From positions 1-32,789 of the IMG/VR virus record IMGVR_UViG_3300012920_000138: a stretch of DNA of 32,789 bases. One strand, written 5' to 3'. Origin of the DNA: a virus. Within the stretch, counting starts at the first letter, position 1. The number at the start of each line of letters is the position of its first letter. Of this stretch, positions 6,179-14,121 are shown one piece after another. The translations under genes were made by a program, and so were the position numbers. The notes under the pieces were generated by a model. It worked only from the letters and a program-made list of their open reading frames with translations, searched no databases and was not told the origin of the DNA.

Positions 6179-8910
6179 TATAATTGTATACCGTGTGTTC
6201 TATGTTGAAAATAAGCATCAATTGTGGATTCAAAACCCCTGTTTGTTATTGAATGGTTAGACCTGACGACTCGATAATATCCACCTAGTGTCAATATTTG
6301 ATTGGCATACTCACCAAGCAATGCTCGACTGTCAACATATATCAGGTCTCCATTTCTATGTATATTATTTCCGTACATTTTAATCGAAACATTTTGAGGC
6401 AACACAAGCGCTCTACCAAAATTAGCTCCATCCGGACCTGTTCTCATGTTTTCAATACTCATCGCTTTAAACTGAGGGACGTCCTGCTTAGAGAAGTCAA
6501 ATGTTTTTGCTATTCCTCGGTCAGCACCCAAGACATAGTGGTATATGCCCCTCTTTTCATCATCCACTCTCTTGCCCTCATATTTTGCATTTGTTTGACG
6601 AGTGTATAAAACATAATAACTCTTGATCTTTTTATTATATGACGGCGCAAGTAGTCGAGGCTTTATTGTCTTAAGGCGGTCTTTATCTAGAAGCAACAAT
6701 TTAGACTTAACTATCGTTGCCCGTCCTGTTGCTAGTGCAACTTCGCCCTCGGTTTTTATCTCCTCTTCTGTCATATACAATGTGTAATCAAAATTTATTC
6801 TAAATTTGAACGAAGACAGGTTGTTTAGCAACCTGCCGACAGCAGCCAAAAGTCCATCTAGAAACTGCCTAAAAGGATATTCATCAACATTTCTAGCAAT
6901 TATATTATCATAAATGAACTGCGACAGGTAATCTAATGCTATTGGAATATCATAAAGGGAGTAATTTGTATTATCATTTTCAAAGCCTGGTACACCGAGC
7001 TTCTTTGGAGAAAAGGTGCCAGTAATAAACTTAATGTCTTCTCGGATCTCTGCGTTTTGCATTGCTGCTAACAAAATGTCTCCAAGAAATACATATGGAA
7101 TCGGGACAGCATCCTCATCGTCTAGAGGCTCCTTATCACCCCTTTTAAAGGTAACATCCTTTGCTAGGCTGTTTTTCTTAAGGAAGTCTATTTTGTCTGC
7201 GTCTGACATCTTTGCCAGTCCTACTAATTTAGCAGCGGTGCCTTTTCCTGCTCCTTTGACTTTTTTTGCAAAATCAAGCTCAATCACATTTTCTGTGTTT
7301 GCAAAACCGTGGGCTACATACACCCTACTTGTATTTCCTGTTTCGCCAATCAAGTTATTTATCAAAGAGGCATACCTCTCGATTCGCAAAGACTTTTTAG
7401 CCCTGCCATATACTGTCTCAACTAAATTCATTTGTGAATCAAGTTTGTCCAGCTTCTTTTTATCCCCGGCGGTGGGTTTGCTATCTCCCAAAGTAGTTAG
7501 GATAAGTTGTCTTTCTCCGTCTAAATAGTCGGCCTCTCTCTTTAGCCTCTTCAAGTTCACAGGAACAAGGGTTGTTTCGGAAACAAGTGTGCTAAAGTTT
7601 TTCATTTGATGTTCTAAGTATCCATCTTTGAGAAGACTTTTGACGTCGATCTCTTCTGCTGAAACAAGAACCTGTTGGCTATTGAGGTTTCCTTTAGAAA
7701 AATTATTTTGCCCCAAAACATCAGACTCCCCCGAACTCAAGTAGTTGTCAGAAGAGCCAACATATTCCAGCGTTAGTGTTGTTGGACCCTCTTGTGAAAA
7801 GTTTACATTATAATCTACCAAGTTTAGCAATATAGTTGTTTGAGTATTTCTAACCGCCTCTTTGAAATCTTCTAGATCTTTTGCTCTTTTTTTCGCCCTT
7901 GTTTCTGCATTGGGGTGCATGTTGGAAGAATAAATGCGCTGAAGTTCTGCCTCTCTGCCCGAAGGAACTGCCCAGCCAACTAAAACTTTCAGTTGGCGAA
8001 AATCATTACTTGCTTTGTCATCAACTTCAGGTGCGTTTTTTCCTGGCTTCAAGCAGTCAAAAAGGGTTTTGTTGTTTTTCTTCAAGAATGCAATCTTATC
8101 GCCAATGTCGTTACTTACAGACGCAGCGTTAACTGTCTTTCTTCCGTTAGTGAACATAAACTTCAGGTAATCTTGGTTTACTAATTCTGACAGTGTGCCG
8201 AAATATAGCTCCAACTTTGCTTTGATGATTTTATCGCCCTCGTGTTTATTGTCATAACGCCAAGTAAATGACTTTATGCCAGCCTCAGTGCCACCTCTTT
8301 TGAGCGTCTTGTCTATCTTTCTGCTGGCTCGGGCATTTGCAAGTTTTACAATTCTTTCAGCGCTGGTAAAATCACTAAAAAATATCTCTTCTTGTTGATA
8401 CTTTCTATCGACAACTTTTTTCTTGTTCACAGTTTTTATAATGTTTTTTTCAGCAACAATAAAGAACCTCAATGTTGGTTCAAGAGATCCTAATTGCGCT
8501 GGGGTTGCTTGCAGCAGTGGCTTCATATTTGTGGGATTCAATAGGCTAGAGGTTACATCCTCTGGTGCTATGCCTACTGTTGGTAAAACGTATTTATTCC
8601 TTTCTAGTGCCGCTGTGTTTTCGAACGAGCTTAGTACAATATCATTACCAGCCCTAAATATCGGGGCTGTGGCATTCATAACAAATTTCATGTTCTTCAA
8701 GAGAAGCTCTTGGTGTGAAAAAGTAAGGGCTTTTTTTCTTTCTTCTGCTTGAGCCTTTGCAAGCGCCTCAGCAGCTTTTTTAGCTGCGGCTTTTTTGCGG
8801 CGCTCTTCTTCCTGTCGCTTTAAAGCTTCTTCAATGGCTTGAGCTGCTTTATCCCCAGCAGCGGCGGCGGCTTTCCGTTGGGCTCGACTCCTATATCGTC
8901 CGTTGCTCAT
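6178..8910 (-). CDS. Large baseplate hub-like structural protein
   Basis: This 910-residue protein opens with an unusual Ala/Lys/Glu-rich stretch (about residues 8-65) predicted to be a long charged coiled coil or single helix. It is followed by a large beta-containing body with many Lys residues. The last 80 residues (ALVLPQNVSIKMYGNN, DLIYVDSRALLGE, LGGYYRVVRSNHSI, FESTIDAYFQHR) resemble the end of baseplate hub proteins of the gp27/gpD type, where a short domain closes with a GGYYRV-like strand. The gene sits between the LysM/gp53-like wedge protein and the 505-residue protein, sharing one base with both neighbours (TAATG), as expected in a baseplate module. I see no lysozyme domain. Virion structural is likely; hub identity is an inference from the C-terminus and context. 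Confidence 0.7.
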   Translation of the reverse strand: MSNGRYRSRAQRKAAAAAGDKAAQAIEEALKRQEEERRKKAAAKKAAEALAKAQAEERKKALTFSHQELLLKNMKFVMNATAPIFRAGNDIVLSSFENTAALERNKYVLPTVGIAPEDVTSSLLNPTNMKPLLQATPAQLGSLEPTLRFFIVAEKNIIKTVNKKKVVDRKYQQEEIFFSDFTSAERIVKLANARASRKIDKTLKRGGTEAGIKSFTWRYDNKHEGDKIIKAKLELYFGTLSELVNQDYLKFMFTNGRKTVNAASVSNDIGDKIAFLKKNNKTLFDCLKPGKNAPEVDDKASNDFRQLKVLVGWAVPSGREAELQRIYSSNMHPNAETRAKKRAKDLEDFKEAVRNTQTTILLNLVDYNVNFSQEGPTTLTLEYVGSSDNYLSSGESDVLGQNNFSKGNLNSQQVLVSAEEIDVKSLLKDGYLEHQMKNFSTLVSETTLVPVNLKRLKREADYLDGERQLILTTLGDSKPTAGDKKKLDKLDSQMNLVETVYGRAKKSLRIERYASLINNLIGETGNTSRVYVAHGFANTENVIELDFAKKVKGAGKGTAAKLVGLAKMSDADKIDFLKKNSLAKDVTFKRGDKEPLDDEDAVPIPYVFLGDILLAAMQNAEIREDIKFITGTFSPKKLGVPGFENDNTNYSLYDIPIALDYLSQFIYDNIIARNVDEYPFRQFLDGLLAAVGRLLNNLSSFKFRINFDYTLYMTEEEIKTEGEVALATGRATIVKSKLLLLDKDRLKTIKPRLLAPSYNKKIKSYYVLYTRQTNAKYEGKRVDDEKRGIYHYVLGADRGIAKTFDFSKQDVPQFKAMSIENMRTGPDGANFGRALVLPQNVSIKMYGNNIHRNGDLIYVDSRALLGEYANQILTLGGYYRVVRSNHSITNRGFESTIDAYFQHRTHGIQL

Positions 8911-9248
8911 TAGACAAACTCCAATACATCTTCCAGAGGCAGTGGCACATAAAATAAGTCACCAGTCTTGAACTCTGCTTCAGAGGCCTTCTTGTTATAC
9001 CACGCAATAACCCACCAGTAGTCTGGTGATCCATAGTACTCATTTGCTACATTATATAATTTATCTGTTGCCTTCCACACTAATGGGATATTGTTTAGGT
9101 TACCCATAAATTCATTAGAAGGATAAGAGAATCTAGGAGATTCATATTGAAACGTCTCTTCTATTCCTCTTTTCTTAAAAAATACGTTTTTATAATTCCT
9201 GTCATTGTTCAAGAATAGTTTTCTTCTTTGATACCTTGAGTATGGCAT
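8910..9248 (-). CDS. Baseplate wedge protein, gp53/LysM-like
   Basis: A 112-residue protein with the pattern DKLYNVANEYYGSPDYWWVIAWYNKK (key residues L, Y-YG, WWVIA-YN at about 62-87), followed by GDLFYVPLPLEDVLEF. This is the LysM-like repeat of small phage baseplate proteins, including T4 gp53, where the domain helps hold wedges to the hub. In these proteins the WWVIA strand and the later YVP strand correspond to the two halves of LysM. A basic N-terminus (YSRYQRRKLFLNNDR) precedes it. It sits between the 270-residue tail protein and the hub-like protein with a three-base gap and a one-base overlap, consistent with co-translation of baseplate parts. Confidence 0.8.
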   Translation of the reverse strand: MPYSRYQRRKLFLNNDRNYKNVFFKKRGIEETFQYESPRFSYPSNEFMGNLNNIPLVWKATDKLYNVANEYYGSPDYWWVIAWYNKKASEAEFKTGDLFYVPLPLEDVLEFV

Positions 9249-9251
9249 TTA

Positions 9252-10064
9252 TCAGTCCTCGTTGTTTCCGCCGAATATATTAAATGTGCCGGCTTTGCGT
9301 GGAGTGTTCGGGTCTTTGCCCGCAGGTCCTCTGTTTTTTACTCGCCTGGTTTTGCTAATCAAGGCACCCTCAGCAGTCCTGTCGCTTGTGTATGGATAAT
9401 TGTTCTCATTGATACCTTTTCCGTTATAATTTCCACCCGTTCTGGACGGTCTCTTAAAGCCTAACGAGTGCTCATGAAGTACCGTGAACTCAAAGTTCAT
9501 TCTAAATGTTTTAGGGTAATACTCATTCCACTGCGGGTTTCTTCTTTTGCCATTTTTATCCTTCTTAAGGTCGCTGCTAAACATCGCCCGGCGGTTGAAC
9601 ATCCCATATTCAAGAGCAGGGTCAAAAGTGAAGCCGTTCATATATCCCAAAAGCCCTCTACCTGTTTTGGCATTGCGAATAAGGTTGCCAAAACTAACCC
9701 TCATAAGAGGACCTTGATTGATGACCGTTGCGCCGCCGTTTCCTTTGTTGTCATAAAGCGGGTACAAGAAACTTATAAGCTTATTAGCTTTTGCTAAGTT
9801 TTCTTCAGCATGTTCAAAAGAATCTGCGGGTACCCACCAAGCAACTGAAAGCGAGCGCCTTGTATTTACAAAGGTTGCAATAGGGTCCATACGACCGTAA
9901 ACATCTTCAGCGTTCCACTGAGAACTGAAGTTATCACTAAACAAATCTAAGAAAGCTGGGAAGGCTACATCTTCTCCTGTTGGTACATGCGAAATAGTCA
10001 AGTCTTCGCCACGCTCTTTAAATTGATGACGGGAACCTAGTGAATAAAAATCTTTCTTTGCCAC
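9252..10064 (-). CDS. Tail/baseplate protein next to the tape measure gene
   Basis: A soluble 270-residue protein. A central region reads VYGRMDPIATFVNTRRSLSV, WWVPADSFEHAEENLAKANKLISFLYPLY, PLMRVSFGNLIRN, LLGYMNGFTFDPALEYGMF. This arrangement (a DPI...T+R strand, a helix ending LYP, then PL+.V.F.NLI and a G..GF....E.G.F strand) occurs in tail-tube-proximal and baseplate proteins of many myophages, but I cannot name the T4 counterpart. The C-terminal 70 residues are Gly/Asn/Arg-rich and probably flexible. The start codon is GTG (10062-10064) with AGGAGAT nine bases upstream. Placement between tape measure and wedge genes supports a role in tube-baseplate connection. Confidence 0.72.
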   Translation of the reverse strand: MAKKDFYSLGSRHQFKERGEDLTISHVPTGEDVAFPAFLDLFSDNFSSQWNAEDVYGRMDPIATFVNTRRSLSVAWWVPADSFEHAEENLAKANKLISFLYPLYDNKGNGGATVINQGPLMRVSFGNLIRNAKTGRGLLGYMNGFTFDPALEYGMFNRRAMFSSDLKKDKNGKRRNPQWNEYYPKTFRMNFEFTVLHEHSLGFKRPSRTGGNYNGKGINENNYPYTSDRTAEGALISKTRRVKNRGPAGKDPNTPRKAGTFNIFGGNNED

Positions 10065-10077
10065 CTTGAATTATCTC

Positions 10078-11991
10078 CTATACTGCATGAACGGGGTTAA
10101 CGTGCTTGAATGCTGCCTTTGCAATTTCCCCTGAGTCTACTTCGAGTACCGCTGTCATTCCTCTTTCGGCTCCTGCTTTTGTAACCCTTATAAGCTCTTT
10201 CATTAAATTTACAAGTTGGCTTAACTCGCCGCCGTCTTTTTGTGCAATCATCGTATCGCCGGCTGCCAACCTAGTCATTCCCTGACTTGTTCGAACCAGT
10301 GCTGGTCCTGATGTTATTTTGTCGTTGGCAAACTCGGCACTAATTCCAGGGACTTCACGACCGAGTCCGTACCCGGCAACCGCACCTGGAATTGCTCCGA
10401 TGCCGAAGAACTTTGCGCCTGCTGCGGCACCGACGCCAGCGCCTACAGCTCCTGCTTTCAAGCGGGCTCGGGCAGCTTTGGTCTCTTCTTCCGTGCCGGT
10501 CATCGGGAGAGCCTGGTAAAGATCTTTAGCCAACAGAAGTCCAGAAACTATCCCACCTACAACTTTAACTACACCTTTGAGCGCCTTGCCAAAGAACCTG
10601 GCGATACCATAGACAGTTCCCATAAGAGACCCCACAAGTGTTAGTTTGCTGATCAATTCCCCGAATGGGCTGGTAATGATGTGGTTTAGTACTTCGGCGA
10701 AACTGTTGACCCCTGACATTACGGTTTCTATAACAGGCGCTAAGTTAATGAACAACTGCTCAGATGCGGCAGAGAATTTATCCATAGCGGATGTAAATTG
10801 TTCTAACCTCTCGTTATTGTTTTCTTGATCCCTTTGAAATTTACGCATCTCCATAGGATCACCAAGCAAACGCTCAGCAGTCAAAACATCAGTCTTTAGG
10901 ATGTCTGCAATCATTTGCTTCTGGCGACGACCCATCTGCTGCATGTTCATGCCACGCATGTCAAATTCTGCTCGCAGAATCTTCAAACGGTCTTCAGCTG
11001 TTGTGGCCATTAACTCAACAGAATTAAGCTGAAGTCCTAGCTGTGCATTTAGCTTGCCGGCAACATCAGCAGAACTCTCAAAGGTATCAAACAATTCAGA
11101 AATATCGAAAGCCTGTCTAGTTGTTAGCCCAAGTGTTCGAGCTTGCTCATTTAGCCTAGTAAAGACACGAACGCCGTCAACGCCGAAGCGAGCCATTTGA
11201 GGTCCAAGTTGTTGAAAGTCGCTCAACACTGCCGACAAAGGCTGTCCAGTTCTAATAGCTAAGTTTTCTAATTCTGCTGTTGCGGCGATTGCACCGCTAG
11301 TCAAACCACCGAAAATAACATTCATCTGGTCAAGGACTTCAGCAGTTTGAGAAGCATCTGCACCCAGAACACTGAACCTGCCGGCGAGAGAGTTTACCTC
11401 AAGGCGGGTCTGTTTGTTTTGAGCATTATACATTCTGAAACCTGTGGACAGTGCTCCGACAACCTTGCTACTCTCCTCCATAGACAAGTATAGTCCATCA
11501 TGACTTGATGCAAGGGCGAGTACATCTTTCCTAAGTGCTGATGAAAAGCCGGTTTGTTTGGCAAGCGCTACATTTACATTTTCTATTCCCTTTGCTGTTT
11601 CCCTTAATGCATTATTGAAAGACTTGGTCAGGCTAAGGGCCAACTCTTCAAGGTTTTTGCCGAGTTGTTTGGATCCATCAGCGCCTTTTTCAAAGAGTTT
11701 TGTAAATTTGGACATCCCAGGAATAACGGAATCCAACATTGCGCCTGATTCAGAAACTGCTTTGTTGAACTTAGCTACTGCCTCTTTATTGGCTTCTACT
11801 GCTTCCCTGTGCTCTCGAAGCTTAGCAGTGTATTTCTCCATGTTATCAGACGCTTCTTCGTACAATTGAGCATCAACCTGCCTGCCCTGCACCTTCTCAT
11901 TATTAAGGAGCCGAAGTATGCTTTTTTGTTCTTCCAGTTTACGATTGAGTTCATCAATCTGTTCTGGTGTTAAAGTTCCGTCGTTCGCCAT
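10078..11991 (-). CDS. Tail tape measure protein
   Basis: Predicted to set tail length and to help DNA passage through the membrane. The 637 residues are mostly helical, with charged coiled-coil segments in the first 110 (EQIDELNRKLEEQKSILRLL, MEKYTAKLREHREAVEANKE). The middle is Ala/Leu/Gln-rich. Two hydrophobic Gly/Ala-rich stretches follow: one near residues 445-495 (LTLVGSLMGTVYGIARFFG, VKVVGGIVSGLLLAKDL) and one near 520-550 (GAVGAGVGAAAGAKFFGIGA). Such segments are usual in tape measure proteins. At roughly 1.5 angstrom per residue the length implies a tail near 95 nm, close to T4 (gp29 has 590 residues). It follows two small genes downstream of tube and gp26-like genes, the usual tape measure position. 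Confidence 0.88.
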   Translation of the reverse strand: MANDGTLTPEQIDELNRKLEEQKSILRLLNNEKVQGRQVDAQLYEEASDNMEKYTAKLREHREAVEANKEAVAKFNKAVSESGAMLDSVIPGMSKFTKLFEKGADGSKQLGKNLEELALSLTKSFNNALRETAKGIENVNVALAKQTGFSSALRKDVLALASSHDGLYLSMEESSKVVGALSTGFRMYNAQNKQTRLEVNSLAGRFSVLGADASQTAEVLDQMNVIFGGLTSGAIAATAELENLAIRTGQPLSAVLSDFQQLGPQMARFGVDGVRVFTRLNEQARTLGLTTRQAFDISELFDTFESSADVAGKLNAQLGLQLNSVELMATTAEDRLKILRAEFDMRGMNMQQMGRRQKQMIADILKTDVLTAERLLGDPMEMRKFQRDQENNNERLEQFTSAMDKFSAASEQLFINLAPVIETVMSGVNSFAEVLNHIITSPFGELISKLTLVGSLMGTVYGIARFFGKALKGVVKVVGGIVSGLLLAKDLYQALPMTGTEEETKAARARLKAGAVGAGVGAAAGAKFFGIGAIPGAVAGYGLGREVPGISAEFANDKITSGPALVRTSQGMTRLAAGDTMIAQKDGGELSQLVNLMKELIRVTKAGAERGMTAVLEVDSGEIAKAAFKHVNPVHAV

Positions 11992-11998
11992 CTAACTA

Positions 11999-12328
11999 TT
12001 ATCCCTTAATAGGCCAGTTGATGCCGGCTTCTCTTTCAAATCTTTTAATAGCAACATCAAGCTTTGCTTTTTGCTTATAAGTCATAGGATCATCCAGACC
12101 ATACTTTTTTATAAAGTCAAGATATTTCTTTTCATTCACCAAAGCATCGGTAAATCTTTCTATTTCTATTCTGTTGCCTTTGACTCTGACTGGAACTCTA
12201 CGACCTTTGAACATCTTGCCCAAAAGATACTCAATCCATGCCGCAAAAACATGGAGAATATTTTCATTGAGTTGGTTGCCTCTGAACTGGGAAAGGTCCA
12301 GGGTATCATTTTCGAAATCAATTTGCAC
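11999..12328 (-). CDS. Small tail-module protein, unidentified
   Basis: A 109-residue helical, charged protein (QIDFENDTLDLSQFRGNQ, LHVFAAWIEYLLGKMF, PVRVKGNRIEIERFTD) located immediately before the tape measure gene, where many phages encode tail assembly chaperones; that role is inferred only from position. I use the GTG at 12326-12328 because GGAGG lies eight bases before it. The frame stays open upstream to 12379 and is the same frame as the preceding 75-residue gene, whose TAA stop (12380-12382) is the only interruption. The translated gap (RIRLSNYLLDEVAEGFS) looks like protein sequence, so a non-ATG upstream start or stop-codon readthrough is possible. Confidence 0.7.
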   Translation of the reverse strand: MQIDFENDTLDLSQFRGNQLNENILHVFAAWIEYLLGKMFKGRRVPVRVKGNRIEIERFTDALVNEKKYLDFIKKYGLDDPMTYKQKAKLDVAIKRFEREAGINWPIKG

Positions 12329-12379
12329 AGAAAAGCCCTCCGCTACTTCGTCTAATAAGTAGTTTGATAATCTAATTCT

Positions 12380-12607
12380 TTACGGAGTGTACTTTCTTCC
12401 ACGACCCTGACTCGAAGAGGAAACCTTTTTATAGGCTTCTTGTTCTTCTTGCTTTTGTTGGATGAGTCTGTTCAAAAACCAAACTCGAACACTGACTGGT
12501 AAATTGTAGGATTCAAAGAAGCTCCAACCACCATGATATTTTAATTGAAAGATCTGCTCGTAGACACTTTCAATATATTCATCATTTAGGCCAAAAAAAG
12601 TCAGCAT
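12380..12607 (-). CDS. Small tail protein following the gp26-like gene
   Basis: A 75-residue protein starting MLTFFGLNDEYIESVYEQIF and containing LKYHGGWSFFESYNLPVSVRVWFLNRLI, with a basic Ser/Arg/Gly end. Small proteins with this MLTFFGL start, a YHG..F turn and an NLP..+R.WF.. helix are found directly after gp26-type baseplate genes in T4-related phages, as I recall, possibly as assembly chaperones; the biochemical role is not known to me. The ATG overlaps the gp26-like stop by 26 bases, so its translation is probably coupled. Its stop is in frame with the next gene. Confidence 0.72.
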   Translation of the reverse strand: MLTFFGLNDEYIESVYEQIFQLKYHGGWSFFESYNLPVSVRVWFLNRLIQQKQEEQEAYKKVSSSSQGRGRKYTP

Positions 12608-13466
12608 TCAGCGGAACCTCCATGTCCGCCGTATGACCACAATTGGGGCAATCATACACTTGTGCCAAATCAATATTTGGCACACAAGCAGAATACCTCG
12701 CTCTGAGGATTCTGCCATCTCTTGCAGGCAATGCCTGAATGAAGGATTCAACAACTAAAGGAGAAGATTCACCGTTGACGCTAACAATATAACTTCTAAA
12801 CATATCCGTCATTGTGCGTTCTTCTGCTTTTCTCTTTGACTTTCTTTCTGCTTCCTTGAAAAGACGAATTTCATCTTCTCCTGTCAACATGCGACACTCA
12901 ACGGCTGCCCTTGTCATTGGAAGACTTACAATGAGATTACCGTTATCCGTAAGGACAACTGCCTCTTGTCTAATGTTTTCTTCAAAATTGTTTGTTCTTG
13001 GTTCTGAGATATCAAACTCAAATTCGTCTGTTGTTCCGCAAGCAGGGCAAGTTACAGACGTCACATATTCTGGTCCGTATCCTGTTCTCCTGGCAGCAAC
13101 CAAAAGAGCATTCTTATCGCCGATTAGGAGATCACTAATCCGAACACCCTCTTCAACCAATAGGCTTTGGAGCATACGATCAAGAGCTACACCCTCTTTT
13201 AATAAAGCACGGGAGGTTAGGATGTCCTCCTCCTTGGCTGTCATATATTTGATTTCAACTGTATCTTTGTTGTGAAGTGGGTGACCTTGTGGATAGAACT
13301 TTCCACCACTTGGGAGAGTTACAAACTCCGTAGGCACAGACCATGAAAAGGTTGGCTGTGATTGTGGCACACCAGCGCCCACCGTTGCAGCGACTGCGGG
13401 TGTTGGTGTGTCATCTTGTGGAGTGAAATTCTCAGGAAACCCTGTTCTATTTTCGTTACGACTCAT
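12582..13466 (-). CDS. T4 gp26-type baseplate protein with zinc ribbon
   Basis: The 294 residues match the T4 baseplate family (gp26 type). A proline-rich N-terminal tail is followed by LPSGGKFYPQGHPL (about 51-64), EIKYMTAKEEDILTSRALLKEG, a Leu-rich segment SLLVEEGVRISDLLIGDKNALLVAARRTGYG, then CPAC (about 139-142) and, near the C-terminus, CPNC. The two CxxC pairs probably bind one zinc. T4 gp26 takes part in assembling the central hub; this protein is longer than T4 gp26 (208 residues) because of the N-terminal tail and the second CxxC region. AAAGG lies six bases before the ATG. It follows the tube gene, separated by a hairpin at 13483-13499. Confidence 0.85.
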   Translation of the reverse strand: MSRNENRTGFPENFTPQDDTPTPAVAATVGAGVPQSQPTFSWSVPTEFVTLPSGGKFYPQGHPLHNKDTVEIKYMTAKEEDILTSRALLKEGVALDRMLQSLLVEEGVRISDLLIGDKNALLVAARRTGYGPEYVTSVTCPACGTTDEFEFDISEPRTNNFEENIRQEAVVLTDNGNLIVSLPMTRAAVECRMLTGEDEIRLFKEAERKSKRKAEERTMTDMFRSYIVSVNGESSPLVVESFIQALPARDGRILRARYSACVPNIDLAQVYDCPNCGHTADMEVPLNADFFWPK

Positions 13467-13482
13467 GTATAACCTTTCTTTT

Positions 13483-13499
13483 CCTCAGTATAACTGAAG
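13483..13499 (-). promoter_or_regulatory. Hairpin between tube and gp26-like genes
   Basis: On the minus strand CTTCAGT-TAT-ACTGAGG forms a seven-base-pair stem (one G-U pair) with a three-base loop in the 46-base gap. It begins 13 bases after the tube stop codon and ends 16 bases before the gp26-like start. No U-tract follows, so it is not a normal terminator. It could protect the tube mRNA end or lower expression of the downstream gene, since tube protein is needed in much larger amounts than gp26. Structure seen, function inferred. Confidence 0.4.
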
Positions 13500-13512
13500 T
13501 TATTTCTTTTGT

Positions 13513-14079
13513 TTAGTCTGCCGCAGATGTCTGGTCTCTTCCATTAGCTCTTGTTTGTGTGAGCTTTGCCCAGTCATATGTGACCTCAACAGTGACTTCG
13601 TTCATATCGTCGGAAGAGTAGTCTAGGCCACCACCGAAATCGATAGAAGTAATGAAAGGATTTTGGAGTTCCCAGCGCTCAATGATTTCACCGTTCTCGT
13701 CGATCTGGTCAATGAAGACAGAGCCGATCTGCTCGGCAAATGCCTTTTTGCTCAAGCTCAACTTGGAACGAGAAGCTGTTGTTGGGAACTTGTAGCCAGC
13801 GGCTCCAAGAACATCAAGGAAAGCGTAAGACAAGTCAGGATCAACTGGATCAACCAAGGTGATTGAAATAGGATCCCAAGTAACACGACCTGGGTATTTG
13901 AAAGTGTGATCAACGTACTGGTGCTCAATTGTGCTAACATTTGCTTTTGGCTTGCTAGCAGTCTTGATTGTCCATACTGGAATTGCGCCCTGACCTAGTG
14001 TGCGGCTGCTAAACTTAAGTTCAAACCGATACCTACGCTTTGGCTCAGTTCTTACGTCATTCCAAAATAAGTTCGACAT
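13513..14079 (-). CDS. Tail tube protein, gp19-like
   Basis: Forms the inner tube of the contractile tail as stacked hexameric rings. The 188 residues show the tube pattern: an N-terminal NDVRTEPKRRYRFELKF strand, PVWTIKTASKPKANVSTIEHQYV (key residues W..K...KP...I), the conserved HTFKYPGRVTWDPISITLVDP region (about 58-78), a helical YAFLDVLGAAGY, and a final paired-strand segment IERWELQNPFITSIDFG and VTVEVTYDWAKL. It matches T4 gp19 in length (163 residues) and in its position right after the sheath gene. CGAGGAG precedes the ATG, and a near-copy of the ACTATTTAT motif lies 23 bases upstream, which may give a separate high-level transcript. Confidence 0.93.
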   Translation of the reverse strand: MSNLFWNDVRTEPKRRYRFELKFSSRTLGQGAIPVWTIKTASKPKANVSTIEHQYVDHTFKYPGRVTWDPISITLVDPVDPDLSYAFLDVLGAAGYKFPTTASRSKLSLSKKAFAEQIGSVFIDQIDENGEIIERWELQNPFITSIDFGGGLDYSSDDMNEVTVEVTYDWAKLTQTRANGRDQTSAAD

Positions 14080-14102
14080 TATGTATCTTACTCCTCGATA
14101 AT

Positions 14103-14111
14103 ATAATTAGT
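14103..14111 (-). promoter_or_regulatory. Candidate promoter motif variant ACTAATTAT (copy 2, one mismatch)
   Basis: ACTAATTAT on the minus strand lies in the 42-base gap between sheath and tube genes, 23 bases before the tube start. It differs at one position from the ACTATTTAT motif found upstream of four other genes. A separate promoter for the tube, one of the most abundant tail proteins, would make sense. Single AT-rich matches like this also occur by chance. Confidence 0.28.
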
Positions 14112-14121
14112 TGCCTTTGAA

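Noticed and set aside
7016-7528. 170-codon plus-strand open frame
   Set aside because: Antisense to the hub-like gene, Ser/Leu/Phe-rich composition typical of reversed Lys/Glu/Asp codons; no sign of translation.
12814-13275. 153-codon plus-strand open frame
   Set aside because: Antisense to the gp26-type gene, which has clear CxxC and family motifs.
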